From: Mesorhizobium sp. B2-7-2
GTDB taxonomy: Bacteria > Pseudomonadota > Alphaproteobacteria > Rhizobiales > Rhizobiaceae
Direction: 5' to 3'
Length of the DNA: 64,000 nt
Assembly (NCBI RefSeq): GCF_006440775.1
Contig: NZ_VFTZ01000007.1
Location: 62,001 to 126,000, forward strand
Part shown: piece by piece, positions 8,658-18,622 of the stretch
How positions within the stretch are numbered: position 1 is the stretch's first letter
How the letters are laid out: the number at the start of each line of letters is the position of its first letter
Notes under the pieces: generated by a model
Told to the model about the DNA's origin: nothing
Database searches by the model: none
The model's input: the letters and a program-made list of their open reading frames with translations, nothing else
Made by a program: the position numbers and the translations under genes

Positions 8658-10082
8658 ATGAAATTCGGCTCAAGCGGCGTTCGGGGTTTGGCTTCCGAAT
8701 TGGTTGGAAGGCCAAGCGGACTTTATACCGAGGGTTTCGCCCGGCGCTTGCGGTCGACCGGATTTCAGCAAGGCAAGGTCTTCGTCGGGCGCGATTTGCG
8801 CGACAGCAGCCCAACGATTGCCAAAGACTGCATGGCGGCATTGGCCGCGGCCGGCTTCCAGCCGGTCGATTGCGGTCCCATCCCCACGCCCGCGCTCGCC
8901 TTTTACGCCCGCCTGCACGGCGCCGCGGCGCTTATGGTGACCGGGTCGCATATTCCCGCCGACCGCAACGGTATCAAGTTCTATGGGCCGAAGGGCGAGA
9001 TCGACAAGGCGGACGAGGCCGCGATCACCGCTCATGTCGCGGAACTGTCGGATCGATATCCCTGGCCTCCGGCCCATGCGGACCGGCAAGCCGGCCATGA
9101 ACAGGCGCTCGCGGCCTTTCGAGATCGTGTCGACGGCATTCTGCTCCCTCGCGCCCTTTTCGGAATGCGTCTCGGCGTCTACCAGCACAGCACGGTTGCG
9201 GCGGAGCTGCTGGTCGAGGTCCTGCGGTCCTACGGCGCCGAGGTGATCCCCGTCGGGAAAACGGAAACCTTCGTGCCCGTCGATACGGAGGCCGTCGACC
9301 AGGAAACGATGGCGAGGGTGAAAGACTGGGTGCGCGAATTCGAATTCGACGCCGTGCTCTCGGCCGACGCCGATGCGGATCGCCCGCTTGTCATCGACGA
9401 CAGTGGCGAACTGTTCCGCGGCGACCTGATCGGGTTGGCCACGGCGCTGTTCCTCAAGGCCGACATTGTGGTGACGCCGATCACCTCCAATTCAGGCATC
9501 TCCGAGGCTTTCGGATTCTGCGTCAGAAGAACGAAGGTCGGATCCCCTTTCGTCATAGAGGGAATGGACGCCGCGCGGCAGGCAGGCGGCATTATCGTCG
9601 GCTTCGAAGCCAATGGCGGGGTTCTTCTTGGGTCGGACTGCGTGGTGAACGGCAAGTTTTTGTCGGCGCTGCCGACACGGGATTCATTTTTGCCGATCCT
9701 GGCGGTGCTGGGCACGATGGCATCGTCCGGAAAATCGCTGTCCGGCCTGCGCGAAACCTGGAGGCTTCCGGTCTGCGCCAGCGAACGGCTCGAGAACTTC
9801 CCTGTCGAGAAATCGCGCGGCTTGATGCGAAAGCTCGCCGACCGCGACGCCTTGCAGCACTTCCTTGCCCCCTTCGGCAGCGTCTTGGACGTCGATGAGA
9901 CCGACGGTCTCAGGGCACGGATGACCAGCGGCGAGATCATCCATCTGCGGCCTTCCGGCAACGCTCCCGAATTTCGGTGCTATGCCGAGGCCGCCAGCCA
10001 TGACAGGGCGAGCGAGATTGTGGCAATGGCGCTGGAACGAGTGCGCGACACCACGCTGGCAGATGAATCAGAAGCCGTATAA
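8658..10082 (+). CDS. manB: Phosphomannomutase
   Basis: A 474-residue alpha-D-phosphohexomutase. The phosphoserine loop TGSHIPADRNG places the catalytic serine at residue 97. The Mg-binding loop DADADR is at 237-242, the sugar-specificity loop GFEANGG follows, and the phosphate-binding RPSGNAPEFR lies near the end. It converts mannose-6-phosphate to mannose-1-phosphate for GDP-mannose, so it feeds the two genes that follow on the same strand (gaps of 99 and 95 bp). No mannose-1-phosphate guanylyltransferase is in the window. The EANGG loop favours phosphomannomutase over phosphoglucomutase, though dual activity is common in this family. Confidence 0.88.
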   Translation: MKFGSSGVRGLASELVGRPSGLYTEGFARRLRSTGFQQGKVFVGRDLRDSSPTIAKDCMAALAAAGFQPVDCGPIPTPALAFYARLHGAAALMVTGSHIPADRNGIKFYGPKGEIDKADEAAITAHVAELSDRYPWPPAHADRQAGHEQALAAFRDRVDGILLPRALFGMRLGVYQHSTVAAELLVEVLRSYGAEVIPVGKTETFVPVDTEAVDQETMARVKDWVREFEFDAVLSADADADRPLVIDDSGELFRGDLIGLATALFLKADIVVTPITSNSGISEAFGFCVRRTKVGSPFVIEGMDAARQAGGIIVGFEANGGVLLGSDCVVNGKFLSALPTRDSFLPILAVLGTMASSGKSLSGLRETWRLPVCASERLENFPVEKSRGLMRKLADRDALQHFLAPFGSVLDVDETDGLRARMTSGEIIHLRPSGNAPEFRCYAEAASHDRASEIVAMALERVRDTTLADESEAV

Positions 10083-11165
<1,083 letters not shown>

Positions 11166-11260
11166 AAGGAAGCTCTTGCATCTACAGGTCGATGACTTGA
11201 CGCACCGTCTTCTGCCACGCATCCGCGTGCGGACAATTCGTCGTGGTCCGTGAGGCCGGC

Positions 11261-12244
11261 ATGCGCGTTTTGATAACCGGCGCCAACGGTTTCGTCGGGC
11301 CCTATGTGGGCGACGCGCTGCGCAGGATTTGCGGCCGCGAAATTGCCATTGTCGCGACCTCCAAGGATGGTGGTCCGCATCCCGCCTTCGGCCAGGTGGA
11401 AGAACTGGACGTGACCGATCCGGCCGCCGTCCATGATGCCATTGCCCGTCACCGGCCCGCCCATGTCATTCACATGGCGGCGGTCGCCGCCCTGGGTGCT
11501 GCCCAGGCCGATCCCCGCAACACATGGCGCATTCATGTGGGCGGCGCGCTCAACGTGGCCCATGCCGTCCTCGACAAGGCTCCGGACTGCTGGCTGGTTC
11601 ATGTCGGATCGGGCTTGGTCTATGGCGAAAGCGCCAAGACCGGACGCCCGCTCGACGAAGGCACGCTGCTTGCTCCGATCGACGACTACGCCGTGAGCAA
11701 GGCCGCGGCCGACCTCGCGCTCGGCGCGCTTTCGCGCCAGGGGTTGAAGTGTGTCCGAATGCGCCCCTTCAACCATACGGGCCCGGGCCAGACCGAGGCA
11801 TTTGCCGTGCCGGCCTTCGCCATGCAGATCGCCCGGATCGAAGCGGGCCTGGCTCCGCCGGTGATCCGCGTCGGCAATCTCGATGCGAGGCGCGATTTCC
11901 TGGATGCACGCGACATCGCCAACGCCTATGCGCGCGCGGTTCTGAAGAGCCGCGATCTTGCGCCGAACGCCATTTTCAACCTTGCGTCCGGCCTCTCCTG
12001 GCGGATGGGAGACATCCTCGATCGGCTGCTGGCCCGCAGCAGCGTCAAGATCGTCACGGAGCAGGATCCGCTGCGGCTGCGGCCGAGCGATCTGCCATGC
12101 ATCGTCGGCGATGCGACCCGCGCCCGGACCCTGCTCGGCTGGGCGCCCGAGCATCCCTTCGACGATACGCTTGCGGCCGTCCTGGAGGATTGCCGCGCAC
12201 GCGTGGCCCAGGCGGAGGCAAGGACACATCGCCTGCTTCCCTGA
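11261..12244 (+). CDS. rmd: GDP-6-deoxy-D-mannose (GDP-4-keto-6-deoxymannose) reductase, Rmd-like
   Basis: A 327-residue SDR with TGANGFVG near the N terminus, a GSGLVYGES serine region, DDYAVSK as the Y-x3-K motif, and RPFNHTGPGQ, the block shared by Rmd enzymes. It would reduce the Gmd product to GDP-D-rhamnose. ATG 11261 is preferred because GAGG lies 5 nt upstream; an in-frame GTG at 11243 is the alternative. The manB-gmd-rmd order resembles the D-rhamnose (A-band/common polysaccharide) loci that also use a Wzm/Wzt exporter. A GDP-sugar reductase of other specificity remains possible. Confidence 0.82.
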   Translation: MRVLITGANGFVGPYVGDALRRICGREIAIVATSKDGGPHPAFGQVEELDVTDPAAVHDAIARHRPAHVIHMAAVAALGAAQADPRNTWRIHVGGALNVAHAVLDKAPDCWLVHVGSGLVYGESAKTGRPLDEGTLLAPIDDYAVSKAAADLALGALSRQGLKCVRMRPFNHTGPGQTEAFAVPAFAMQIARIEAGLAPPVIRVGNLDARRDFLDARDIANAYARAVLKSRDLAPNAIFNLASGLSWRMGDILDRLLARSSVKIVTEQDPLRLRPSDLPCIVGDATRARTLLGWAPEHPFDDTLAAVLEDCRARVAQAEARTHRLLP

Positions 12245-12390
12245 AGCCGGAGCTGAGCCGCTCCCGCGCCAGCACTGCTCGAAGCAGCCGCGCGACGCGT
12301 GCGGCTTACGATCCACCGCCGGGCGATCGGCGACGAACTGGCCGGAAATGGCGCCCCGCCTCGCTGCCGATTTTAGTTGATCTCCCGGCA

Positions 12391-12419
12391 TTGAGCTTTG
12401 CGCCGCCTCGTCCTATAAG
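12391..12419 (+). promoter_or_regulatory. Probable housekeeping promoter of tRNA-Gln
   Basis: TTGAGC (12391-12396) and TATAAG (12414-12419) are separated by 17 bp, a good match to a sigma-70 promoter, and the tRNA starts 29 bp downstream. A small hairpin CCGCGC-GCA-GCGCGG (12421-12435) lies between them. Confidence 0.5.
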
Positions 12420-12448
12420 GCCGCGCGCAGCGCGGCATGCCCGCCTGC

Positions 12449-12523
12449 TGGGGCGTCGCCAAGTGGTAAGGCATCGGTTTTTGGTACCGACATTCCCAGG
12501 TTCGAATCCTGGCGCCCCAGCCA
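12449..12523 (+). tRNA. tRNA-Gln (anticodon UUG)
   Basis: A 75-nt cloverleaf. The acceptor stem TGGGGCG (12449-12455) pairs with CGCCCCA (12513-12519), followed by the discriminator G and an encoded CCA. The anticodon stem TCGGT/ACCGA encloses a 7-nt loop with TTG, which reads CAA. The T arm CCAGG-TTCGAAT-CCTGG is intact. It marks the right edge of the polysaccharide locus. No integrase or repeated 3' end was seen nearby. Confidence 0.97.
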
Positions 12524-12608
12524 ACCTCCACATCAGCGCCGAGCTCGAACGGACGATCGGTCAAGGCGTTTGAAGCATCGCGTGGTTCGACCGGAAAGCC
12601 GTCGGACA

Positions 12609-13118
12609 TCAGGCGCCTTGAATGGCGATTGCGGTGGTGAGCAGGATCAGGCTCAGCATCGCCAGTGCCGCGCGGATAACGTGCGACAGTTCCCAGCGGT
12701 TGCGCAGCGCTGTCCACTCCTGCGCTGATGGGAGCGGAGCTCCGTCGCTGCCTTCAGTCGCGAAGAAGCGCTTTGCCGGCGCGTTCAATTCCACGTCCTG
12801 CAGCCAGTGCTTGTTGACCGGCTGGGTCATGAACCAGAAGACAAACTGCATGGCGAGGAGCGCGATCAAGGCGCCGGCGATCAGCCAGACATGGAGCGCA
12901 CCGCTCGACGTCAGCATCAGCGCAAAAGTCGCGAGGATCCCACCGATCTCCGCGATGCCGCCTCCAATCGTGAAACCCGGGTAGTAGATGCGTTGGACAA
13001 CGAAATACTCTTGCCTACCGAGTAGCAACTTGCCGGGCAGCTCCAGCGCGTGGGCGAGCGCCATAGCCATCGCCCCGGCCACAAGGACGACGGTCAGGAC
13101 CTCCAGAAAGACATACAT
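12609..13118 (-). CDS. DUF1772-family membrane protein
   Basis: A 169-residue protein with four hydrophobic segments (about 5-25, 48-70, 76-98, 145-166). The motif WTALRNRWELSHVIRA before the last span matches the DUF1772 (anthrone oxygenase-like) pattern of a Trp/Arg-rich segment and a conserved His. Some fungal relatives oxidise anthraquinone precursors; the bacterial role is not known. It runs opposite to the tRNA and to the HAD-ATPase gene. A possible small ORF ends 12 bp upstream of its ATG. Confidence 0.7.
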   Translation of the reverse strand: MYVFLEVLTVVLVAGAMAMALAHALELPGKLLLGRQEYFVVQRIYYPGFTIGGGIAEIGGILATFALMLTSSGALHVWLIAGALIALLAMQFVFWFMTQPVNKHWLQDVELNAPAKRFFATEGSDGAPLPSAQEWTALRNRWELSHVIRAALAMLSLILLTTAIAIQGA

Positions 13119-13130
13119 CGGATCGGCATC

Positions 13131-13331
13131 TCACTCCAGCTCGAGCGCTTGTGCGGAAGCAACCTCGTCAAGACGGAACGTGATCCTGCCGACCGAGTTC
13201 CCATCGGCGTACGCTCCAATTCCGCCGGGCAGCGCGCTGTATGGGCCGTGAGCTGGGCGAAACACCGCGATCGTTTCGACACCTAAACCTTTTCCGCCGA
13301 CAGGCGTTGTTCGTTCCAGACGGACCGACAA
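13131..13331 (-). CDS. Possible small ORF, 66 codons, unknown
   Basis: An ORF that opens with TTG at 13331 and ends 12 bp before the DUF1772 gene, on the same strand, as in an operon. Its translation is not strongly biased and shows no recognised domain. No ribosome-binding site is visible before the TTG. It occupies the region that would otherwise be the divergent promoter for the HAD-ATPase gene, which argues against it. Confidence 0.22.
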   Translation of the reverse strand: MSVRLERTTPVGGKGLGVETIAVFRPAHGPYSALPGGIGAYADGNSVGRITFRLDEVASAQALELE

Positions 13332-13356
13332 ACACCGTTCGGAGAGGTTTCAACCG

Positions 13357-15069
13357 ATGTATTTCATGGCATTGGCCACCGATTATGATGGCACGCTGGC
13401 GCATGATGGCCTGGTCGCGGCCAGCACGATCTTGGCACTGGAGAAGCTGAAGAAGTCCGGGCGCAAGCTGATCCTGGTCACCGGGCGGGAACTGCCCGAT
13501 CTCAAGGAGGTGTTTCCCGAACTTTCCCTGTTCGACAAGGTCGTCGCCGAAAACGGCGCGCTGGTCTACACGCCGGCCAGCGAGGAAGAGCGCACGATCG
13601 CCCCCTCGCCTTCCGCGGATCTTGTCGACAGGCTCAAGAAGCGCGGCGTGAAGCCGCTGTCCGTCGGCCGCTCGATCGTCGCCACCTGGGAGCCGCACCA
13701 AGCCACCGTGCTCGACGTCATCAAGCAGCTCGGGCTGGAGCTGGAGATCATCTTCAACAAGGGCGCGGTGATGATCCTGCCTTCCGGCATCAACAAGGCG
13801 ACCGGGCTGGTGGCGGCGCTAGACGACCTGAAGCTGTCGCCGCACAATGTCGTGGCCGTCGGCGACGCCGAAAACGACCACGCCTTCCTCAGGGCTTCGG
13901 GCTGCAGCGTCGCGGTGGCCAACGCGCTGCCCGCCGTCAAGGAAACTGCCGACCTCGTCACCAGGGAGGCGCGCGGCACGGGCGTCGAGGAACTGATCCG
14001 CAAGCTGATCAAGCACGATCATCTGGTGGCTAAGAAACGCTTGCGCGGCGTGCTGCTCGGGACCTCGCGCGGGAAAGAGATCTATCTGTCGCCGATGGAA
14101 ACGGTGCTGATCGCCGGCAGCTCGGGCATCGGCAAATCGACCTTGGCTATAGCGCTCACCGAGCGGCTGGTCGAAAAGGGTCTGCAATTCTGCATTTTCG
14201 ACCCCGAGGGCGACTATGACGAACTGAAAGGCGCGGTGCCGCTCGGCAACGGCTCAACCGCGCCGAACAAGGAACAGTTGCTGGAATTGATCGAGAAACC
14301 ACAGACCAATATCGTGGTCAACGGCCTGGCGCTGAAGGTCGATGAAAGGCCCGATTTCTTCGCCGAATTGCTGCCCGGCCTCGGCAATGTCCGCTATCGC
14401 ACGGCAAGGCCGCACTGGCTGATCATCGACGAGGCGCATCATTTGATGCCCAAGCGACGCGGGGATACGCGATCCGTGCTTTCGATCGAGCTGCCCGGCA
14501 CGGTGCTGATCACCGTCCATCCGGAAGCGATCTCGACCGATGCGCTCGGCCTGGTGACGGCGGTGATTGCGCTTGGGCCCAAGGCAAAGGGCGTGATCAA
14601 GACCTTCTGCAAGGAAACGGGGCTCCAGGCTCCAAAGAACATGCCGTTGCCCAAGGACGACCGGGTGCTGTTCTGGCGGCCGCACGACGGCAAGAAGCCG
14701 TTCACGATAAAGGCAATCGAGCCCGACCAGTCGCTGAAGCGCCACAGCCGCAAATATGCAGAAGGCGAACTCGACGAGGCGGGCAGCTTCTACTTCACCG
14801 GTCCCAGGAAGGCGATGAACCTCAGGGCCCACAATCTCATCATCTTCGCGCAGATGGCGGAAGGCATCGACGACAGGACATGGGAATACCATCTGCGCGC
14901 CGGCGACTATTCCAAATGGTTCCGCCAGCAGATCAGAGACGAGGACCTCGCCCGAGAAACGGCTGAGGCGGAGAAGAACAAGACATTGTCGGCCGACGAG
15001 AGCCGCAAGCTGGTGATCGACGCCGTGCGCCGCCGCTATACGGCGCCAGCCTCCGCTGCGGAGAAGTAG
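13357..15069 (+). CDS. HAD-IIB phosphatase fused to a HerA/TrwB-like P-loop ATPase
   Basis: A 570-residue two-domain protein. Residues 1-215 are a Cof/HAD-IIB hydrolase with all four motifs: D9-Y-D11-GT, T42 in VTGRE, K147, and GDAEND at 169-174. Residues from about 230 on form a P-loop ATPase with GSSGIGKST (254-262), FDPEGDYDEL (281-290) typical of HerA/TrwB-type ATPases, and a Walker B IIDEAHHL (356-363). The C terminus (about 460-570) is charged and helical. The HAD half resembles sugar-phosphate phosphatases; the ATPase half resembles DNA-pumping or translocating enzymes. No function is known to me for the combination. It is convergent with smc. Confidence 0.85.
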   Translation: MYFMALATDYDGTLAHDGLVAASTILALEKLKKSGRKLILVTGRELPDLKEVFPELSLFDKVVAENGALVYTPASEEERTIAPSPSADLVDRLKKRGVKPLSVGRSIVATWEPHQATVLDVIKQLGLELEIIFNKGAVMILPSGINKATGLVAALDDLKLSPHNVVAVGDAENDHAFLRASGCSVAVANALPAVKETADLVTREARGTGVEELIRKLIKHDHLVAKKRLRGVLLGTSRGKEIYLSPMETVLIAGSSGIGKSTLAIALTERLVEKGLQFCIFDPEGDYDELKGAVPLGNGSTAPNKEQLLELIEKPQTNIVVNGLALKVDERPDFFAELLPGLGNVRYRTARPHWLIIDEAHHLMPKRRGDTRSVLSIELPGTVLITVHPEAISTDALGLVTAVIALGPKAKGVIKTFCKETGLQAPKNMPLPKDDRVLFWRPHDGKKPFTIKAIEPDQSLKRHSRKYAEGELDEAGSFYFTGPRKAMNLRAHNLIIFAQMAEGIDDRTWEYHLRAGDYSKWFRQQIRDEDLARETAEAEKNKTLSADESRKLVIDAVRRRYTAPASAAEK

Positions 15070-15093
15070 ATCGGTTCGCCAGCCTGAACCGGT
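15070..15093. terminator. Possible bidirectional terminator between HAD-ATPase gene and smc
   Basis: A stem CGGTTC (15072-15077) and GAACCG (15086-15091) with an 8-nt loop lies in the 31-bp gap between two convergent genes. No T-run is present, so the role is inferred from position. Confidence 0.35.
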
Positions 15094-15100
15094 CGAGCTC

Positions 15101-18100
15101 TCAGCTCGCCTCGCGCATCGCCTCGGCGGCCTGCAGATCGACCGAGACCAGCTGGCTGACGCCCTGCTCGGCCATGGTAACGCCGAACAGCCGGTCCATG
15201 CGCGCCATGGTGATGGGGTTGTGGGTGATGATGACGAAGCGCGTCTCGGTGGTCTTCGACATCTCGTCCATCAAATTGCAGAAGCGCTCGACATTGTGGT
15301 CGTCGAGCGGCGCGTCGACCTCGTCGAGCACGCAGATCGGCGCGGGGTTGGTGAGGAACACCGCGAAGATCAGCGACATCGCCGTCAGCGCCTGCTCGCC
15401 GCCGGAAAGCAGCGTCATGGTCTGCGGCTTCTTGCCAGGCGGACGAGCGAGGATTTCCAGCCCCGCCTCCAGCGGATCTTCCGATTCGATCAACTGCAGC
15501 TCGGCCGTGCCGCCGCCGAACAGATGCGAGAACAGCCTCTGGAAGTGGCCATTGACCACCTCGAAGGCCGACAGCAGCCGCTCGCGGCCCTCGCGGTTGA
15601 GGCTCTGGATCGCCTGGCGCAGTTTTCTGATCGCCTCGATGATGTCCTCGCGCTCGGAAACGATGGTTTCCAGGCGCTCCGACAATTCCTTCTGCTCCTC
15701 CTCGGCGCGCAAATTGACGGCGCCGAGCCGCTCGCGCTCGATCTTCAGCCGGTCGAGCTGGCGTTCGATCTCGGTCATGTCGGGCATCGGATCGTCGGCT
15801 TCGAGGCCGGTATGCTTGATGACCAGATGCGGCGGCGTGTTCAGCGCCTCCTGGATACGCGCCTCGACCTCGGCGCGGCGTTCATCCGCCGCGGTCAGCC
15901 GCTCCTCGGCGCGAACGCGGGTTTCGCGCGATTCGGCGAGCGACTGGATGGCGGCGGTGGCCGCCTTGTCGAGCTCCGCCTGCTTGTTTTCCGCCTCCTG
16001 CAGACGGTCGCCGGCAGCCTTGCGCAGCGCCTCGGCCTCGGAAAGCTGCGTCAGCAGGGCGCGGCGCTTGGCGTCGATCTCGTCGGGCGCATCGGCCAGC
16101 CTCTCGCGCTCGGCTTCGGCTTCGGCCTTGCGCTCGCCGAGCGCCGCGATCTGCGTCGAGGCGTTTTCGGCGCGCTCCAGCCAGTTCCTTCGCTCGGTGC
16201 CGATGGCGTCCAACCGGCGAATGCGCGCCTCGGCCTCGCGCCGCAGCCCTTCATGCACGGCGCGCGCATCGGCAAGCGTGGCGCGGTCGCGCGAGACGTT
16301 GGCGGAAGCCTGTTCGAGCTGAAGCTGCAGGTCGCCGAGATCGGGCGCGTCCTTCAGCATCTCCTCGGCTTCGAGGAAGGAGGCCTGCGTCTCCTCGTGG
16401 CTGTCAACGATGCGAGCGCGTGCCTCTTCAAGCGCGGCGCGCCGGCTCAACAGCTCGCCGCCGGCCTTCTCGGCCTCGGCCAGCGCGTTGCGGGCGGCAT
16501 CCAGCGCATGCTGGGCGTCGCGGCCGGCCTGGCGCGCATTGCGCTCGGCCTCACTTGCCTGGCGCATCGCCTGCTCGGCGCGAGCCAGCGCTTCCTCGGC
16601 CTCGCGTGCGACGCGCGTCGCCTGCACGGCTTCGGCGTCGAGCTCGGCCAGACGATTCTTCTGCGCCAGCCGCTGCGCGGCGGCGGTCGGGGCATCGGCG
16701 CTCGCTGTCAGGCCGTCCCAGCGCCAGAGCGCGCCGTCGCGGCTGACCAGCCGCTGGCCAGGCGAAAGCAGTGCCTGAATGCGACGGCCGTCGGCGCCGT
16801 CGACGATGCCGATCTGCGCGAGGCGCCGGGCAAGCTGCGGCGGGGCGCGCACGACGCTGGCAAGGTTCTTGACGCCTTCAGGCAGCGCCACATCGCTGGG
16901 CTGCACCACGCTTTCGCCCCAATGCACCGGGGCGCTGCGGTCGAGCGGGACGTCGAGATCCTCGCCGAGGGCTGCGCCAAGCGCGGTTTCATAGCCGCGT
17001 TCGACATTGATCTGCTCCAGCACGGACGGAAAGAGATCGCCGCTGGCGGCGTTGAGGATCTTGGCGAGCGTGCGCGCTTCGGTCTCGATGCGCGCCAGTT
17101 CGGCCCTTGCATCCTGCAGCGGCGGGCGAGCGGCGCTTTCGGCCGCGCGAGCCTCGGCGACGGCCTGCTCGGCGGAAATGGCGCCGGCCTCGCTCTCTTC
17201 CAGCCGAGCCAGCGCGTCCTCGACCAGCAGGCGCTTCTCGGCCGGATCGGGCAGGCCGGAAATCCGCGCGACGATATCGGAAAGCTCGCGGTCGACCTCG
17301 GCGAGCTGGCGGGCGAAGCGGTCGCGGCGCTCGGCGGTCTCGCGCAGCGAGCGCTCGATCTGGTGGCGCGAGGCGGCCGCCTCGGCGCGCTCGGCGGTCA
17401 GCGCGGCAAGTTTCGCCTCGCTTTGCGACAGCGTCGCGCCGGCCTGCTCGAAGGCGGCGCGCGTGGTCGCCTCGCGCTCGGCGGCACCGGCGTTTTCCGA
17501 ATTGAGCTCGGCCTCCTCGGCGCGCAGGCGCTCGAGGATGCCGGCATTGTCGCGCACCATCCGCTCCTCGCGGGCGATGTCGGCGTCGAGCTGCTGCAGC
17601 CGACGTTCGAGCTCGGTCTGGCGCGCACGGATGCGGCCGGCCTCTTCCTCGATCTGGGTCTTGGCGATCGACAGGCGCTGGAAGGCGGCTGCGGCGGCAG
17701 CTTCCGCGTCACGCAAATCCGGCAGCCGGTGCGCGGCTATGCCCTGCTCCCTGGCCGCCGCCATCTGGGCGGCGGCGCGGTCGCCAACCAGCGTGGTGGC
17801 GACGGCAAGCGCTGAACGCGCCTCGCCTTCCTGCGTCTTGGCCAGCGTCCAGCGCAGATGCAAGAGCGTTGCCTCGGCCTTGCGGATATCGGCCGACAGG
17901 TTCTTGAAGCGCGAGGCCTGGCGCGCCTGGCGCTTCAGGCTCTCGATCTGGCCTTCCAGCTCGCCGACGACGTCGTCCAGCCGCTCGAGATTCTGCTCGG
18001 CACCCTTCAGTCTGAGCTCGGCTTCATGACGGCGCGTGTGCAGGCCGGAAATGCCTGCCGCCTCTTCGAGCAGCGCGCGACGGGCCTGGGGCTTGGCCTG

Positions 18101-18559
18101 GATCAGCTCGCCGATGCGGCCCTGCCCGACCATCGAGGGCGAGCGAGCGCCTGTCGACTGGTCGGCGAACAGAAGCTGCACGTCCTTGGCACGCGCTTCC
18201 TTGCCGTTGATACGGTAGAGCGAGCCCGCCTCGCGCTCGATACGGCGCGACACCTGCAATTCATCGGCATCGTTGAAGGCGGCGGGTGCCGTGCGATCGG
18301 TGTTGTCGAGGAAAAGTGTGACTTCGGCGGTGTTGCGCGCCGGCCGGGCACCCGAGCCCGAGAAGATCACGTCGTCCATGCCGGACGCGCGCATGTTCTT
18401 GTAGGAGCTTTCGCCCATCACCCAGCGCAGCGCTTCGACGAGGTTCGACTTGCCGCAGCCGTTCGGCCCGACAATGCCGGTCAGCCCGCGTTCGATGACG
18501 AACTCGCCGGGCTCGACGAAGGACTTGAAACCGAGGAGGCGAAGGCGCGAAAACTTCAT
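15101..18559 (-). CDS. smc: Chromosome segregation protein SMC
   Basis: A 1152-residue SMC, the usual length. The N-terminal head carries Walker A GPNGCGKS (31-38) and a Q-loop region. Long Ala/Glu/Arg-rich coiled coils run to a central hinge near residues 505-640. The C-terminal head holds the signature LSGGEQALTA and the Walker B/D-loop VLDEVDAPLDD. It forms the condensin-like complex that organises and separates chromosomes. A DsbA-like gene lies upstream on the same strand, 63 bp away. The strong Ala/Arg coding produces a very long antisense ORF, which is only a shadow. Confidence 0.98.
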   Translation of the reverse strand: MKFSRLRLLGFKSFVEPGEFVIERGLTGIVGPNGCGKSNLVEALRWVMGESSYKNMRASGMDDVIFSGSGARPARNTAEVTLFLDNTDRTAPAAFNDADELQVSRRIEREAGSLYRINGKEARAKDVQLLFADQSTGARSPSMVGQGRIGELIQAKPQARRALLEEAAGISGLHTRRHEAELRLKGAEQNLERLDDVVGELEGQIESLKRQARQASRFKNLSADIRKAEATLLHLRWTLAKTQEGEARSALAVATTLVGDRAAAQMAAAREQGIAAHRLPDLRDAEAAAAAAFQRLSIAKTQIEEEAGRIRARQTELERRLQQLDADIAREERMVRDNAGILERLRAEEAELNSENAGAAEREATTRAAFEQAGATLSQSEAKLAALTAERAEAAASRHQIERSLRETAERRDRFARQLAEVDRELSDIVARISGLPDPAEKRLLVEDALARLEESEAGAISAEQAVAEARAAESAARPPLQDARAELARIETEARTLAKILNAASGDLFPSVLEQINVERGYETALGAALGEDLDVPLDRSAPVHWGESVVQPSDVALPEGVKNLASVVRAPPQLARRLAQIGIVDGADGRRIQALLSPGQRLVSRDGALWRWDGLTASADAPTAAAQRLAQKNRLAELDAEAVQATRVAREAEEALARAEQAMRQASEAERNARQAGRDAQHALDAARNALAEAEKAGGELLSRRAALEEARARIVDSHEETQASFLEAEEMLKDAPDLGDLQLQLEQASANVSRDRATLADARAVHEGLRREAEARIRRLDAIGTERRNWLERAENASTQIAALGERKAEAEAERERLADAPDEIDAKRRALLTQLSEAEALRKAAGDRLQEAENKQAELDKAATAAIQSLAESRETRVRAEERLTAADERRAEVEARIQEALNTPPHLVIKHTGLEADDPMPDMTEIERQLDRLKIERERLGAVNLRAEEEQKELSERLETIVSEREDIIEAIRKLRQAIQSLNREGRERLLSAFEVVNGHFQRLFSHLFGGGTAELQLIESEDPLEAGLEILARPPGKKPQTMTLLSGGEQALTAMSLIFAVFLTNPAPICVLDEVDAPLDDHNVERFCNLMDEMSKTTETRFVIITHNPITMARMDRLFGVTMAEQGVSQLVSVDLQAAEAMREAS

Positions 18560-18622
18560 TCGCGCCGCCCAACACTACAGGAGTGCGCGCCGAAGCCGGA
18601 CCGCTTCGGCGCGGCCTGGATG

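Noticed and set aside
12449..12523. tRNA-Gln as an integration site for a genomic island
   Set aside because: No integrase and no second copy of the tRNA 3' end were seen in the window, so an island boundary is not supported.
15221..17815. 864-codon ORF antisense to smc
   Set aside because: It mirrors the GC-rich third positions of the coiled-coil region, has no recognisable domain, and smc on the other strand is certain.
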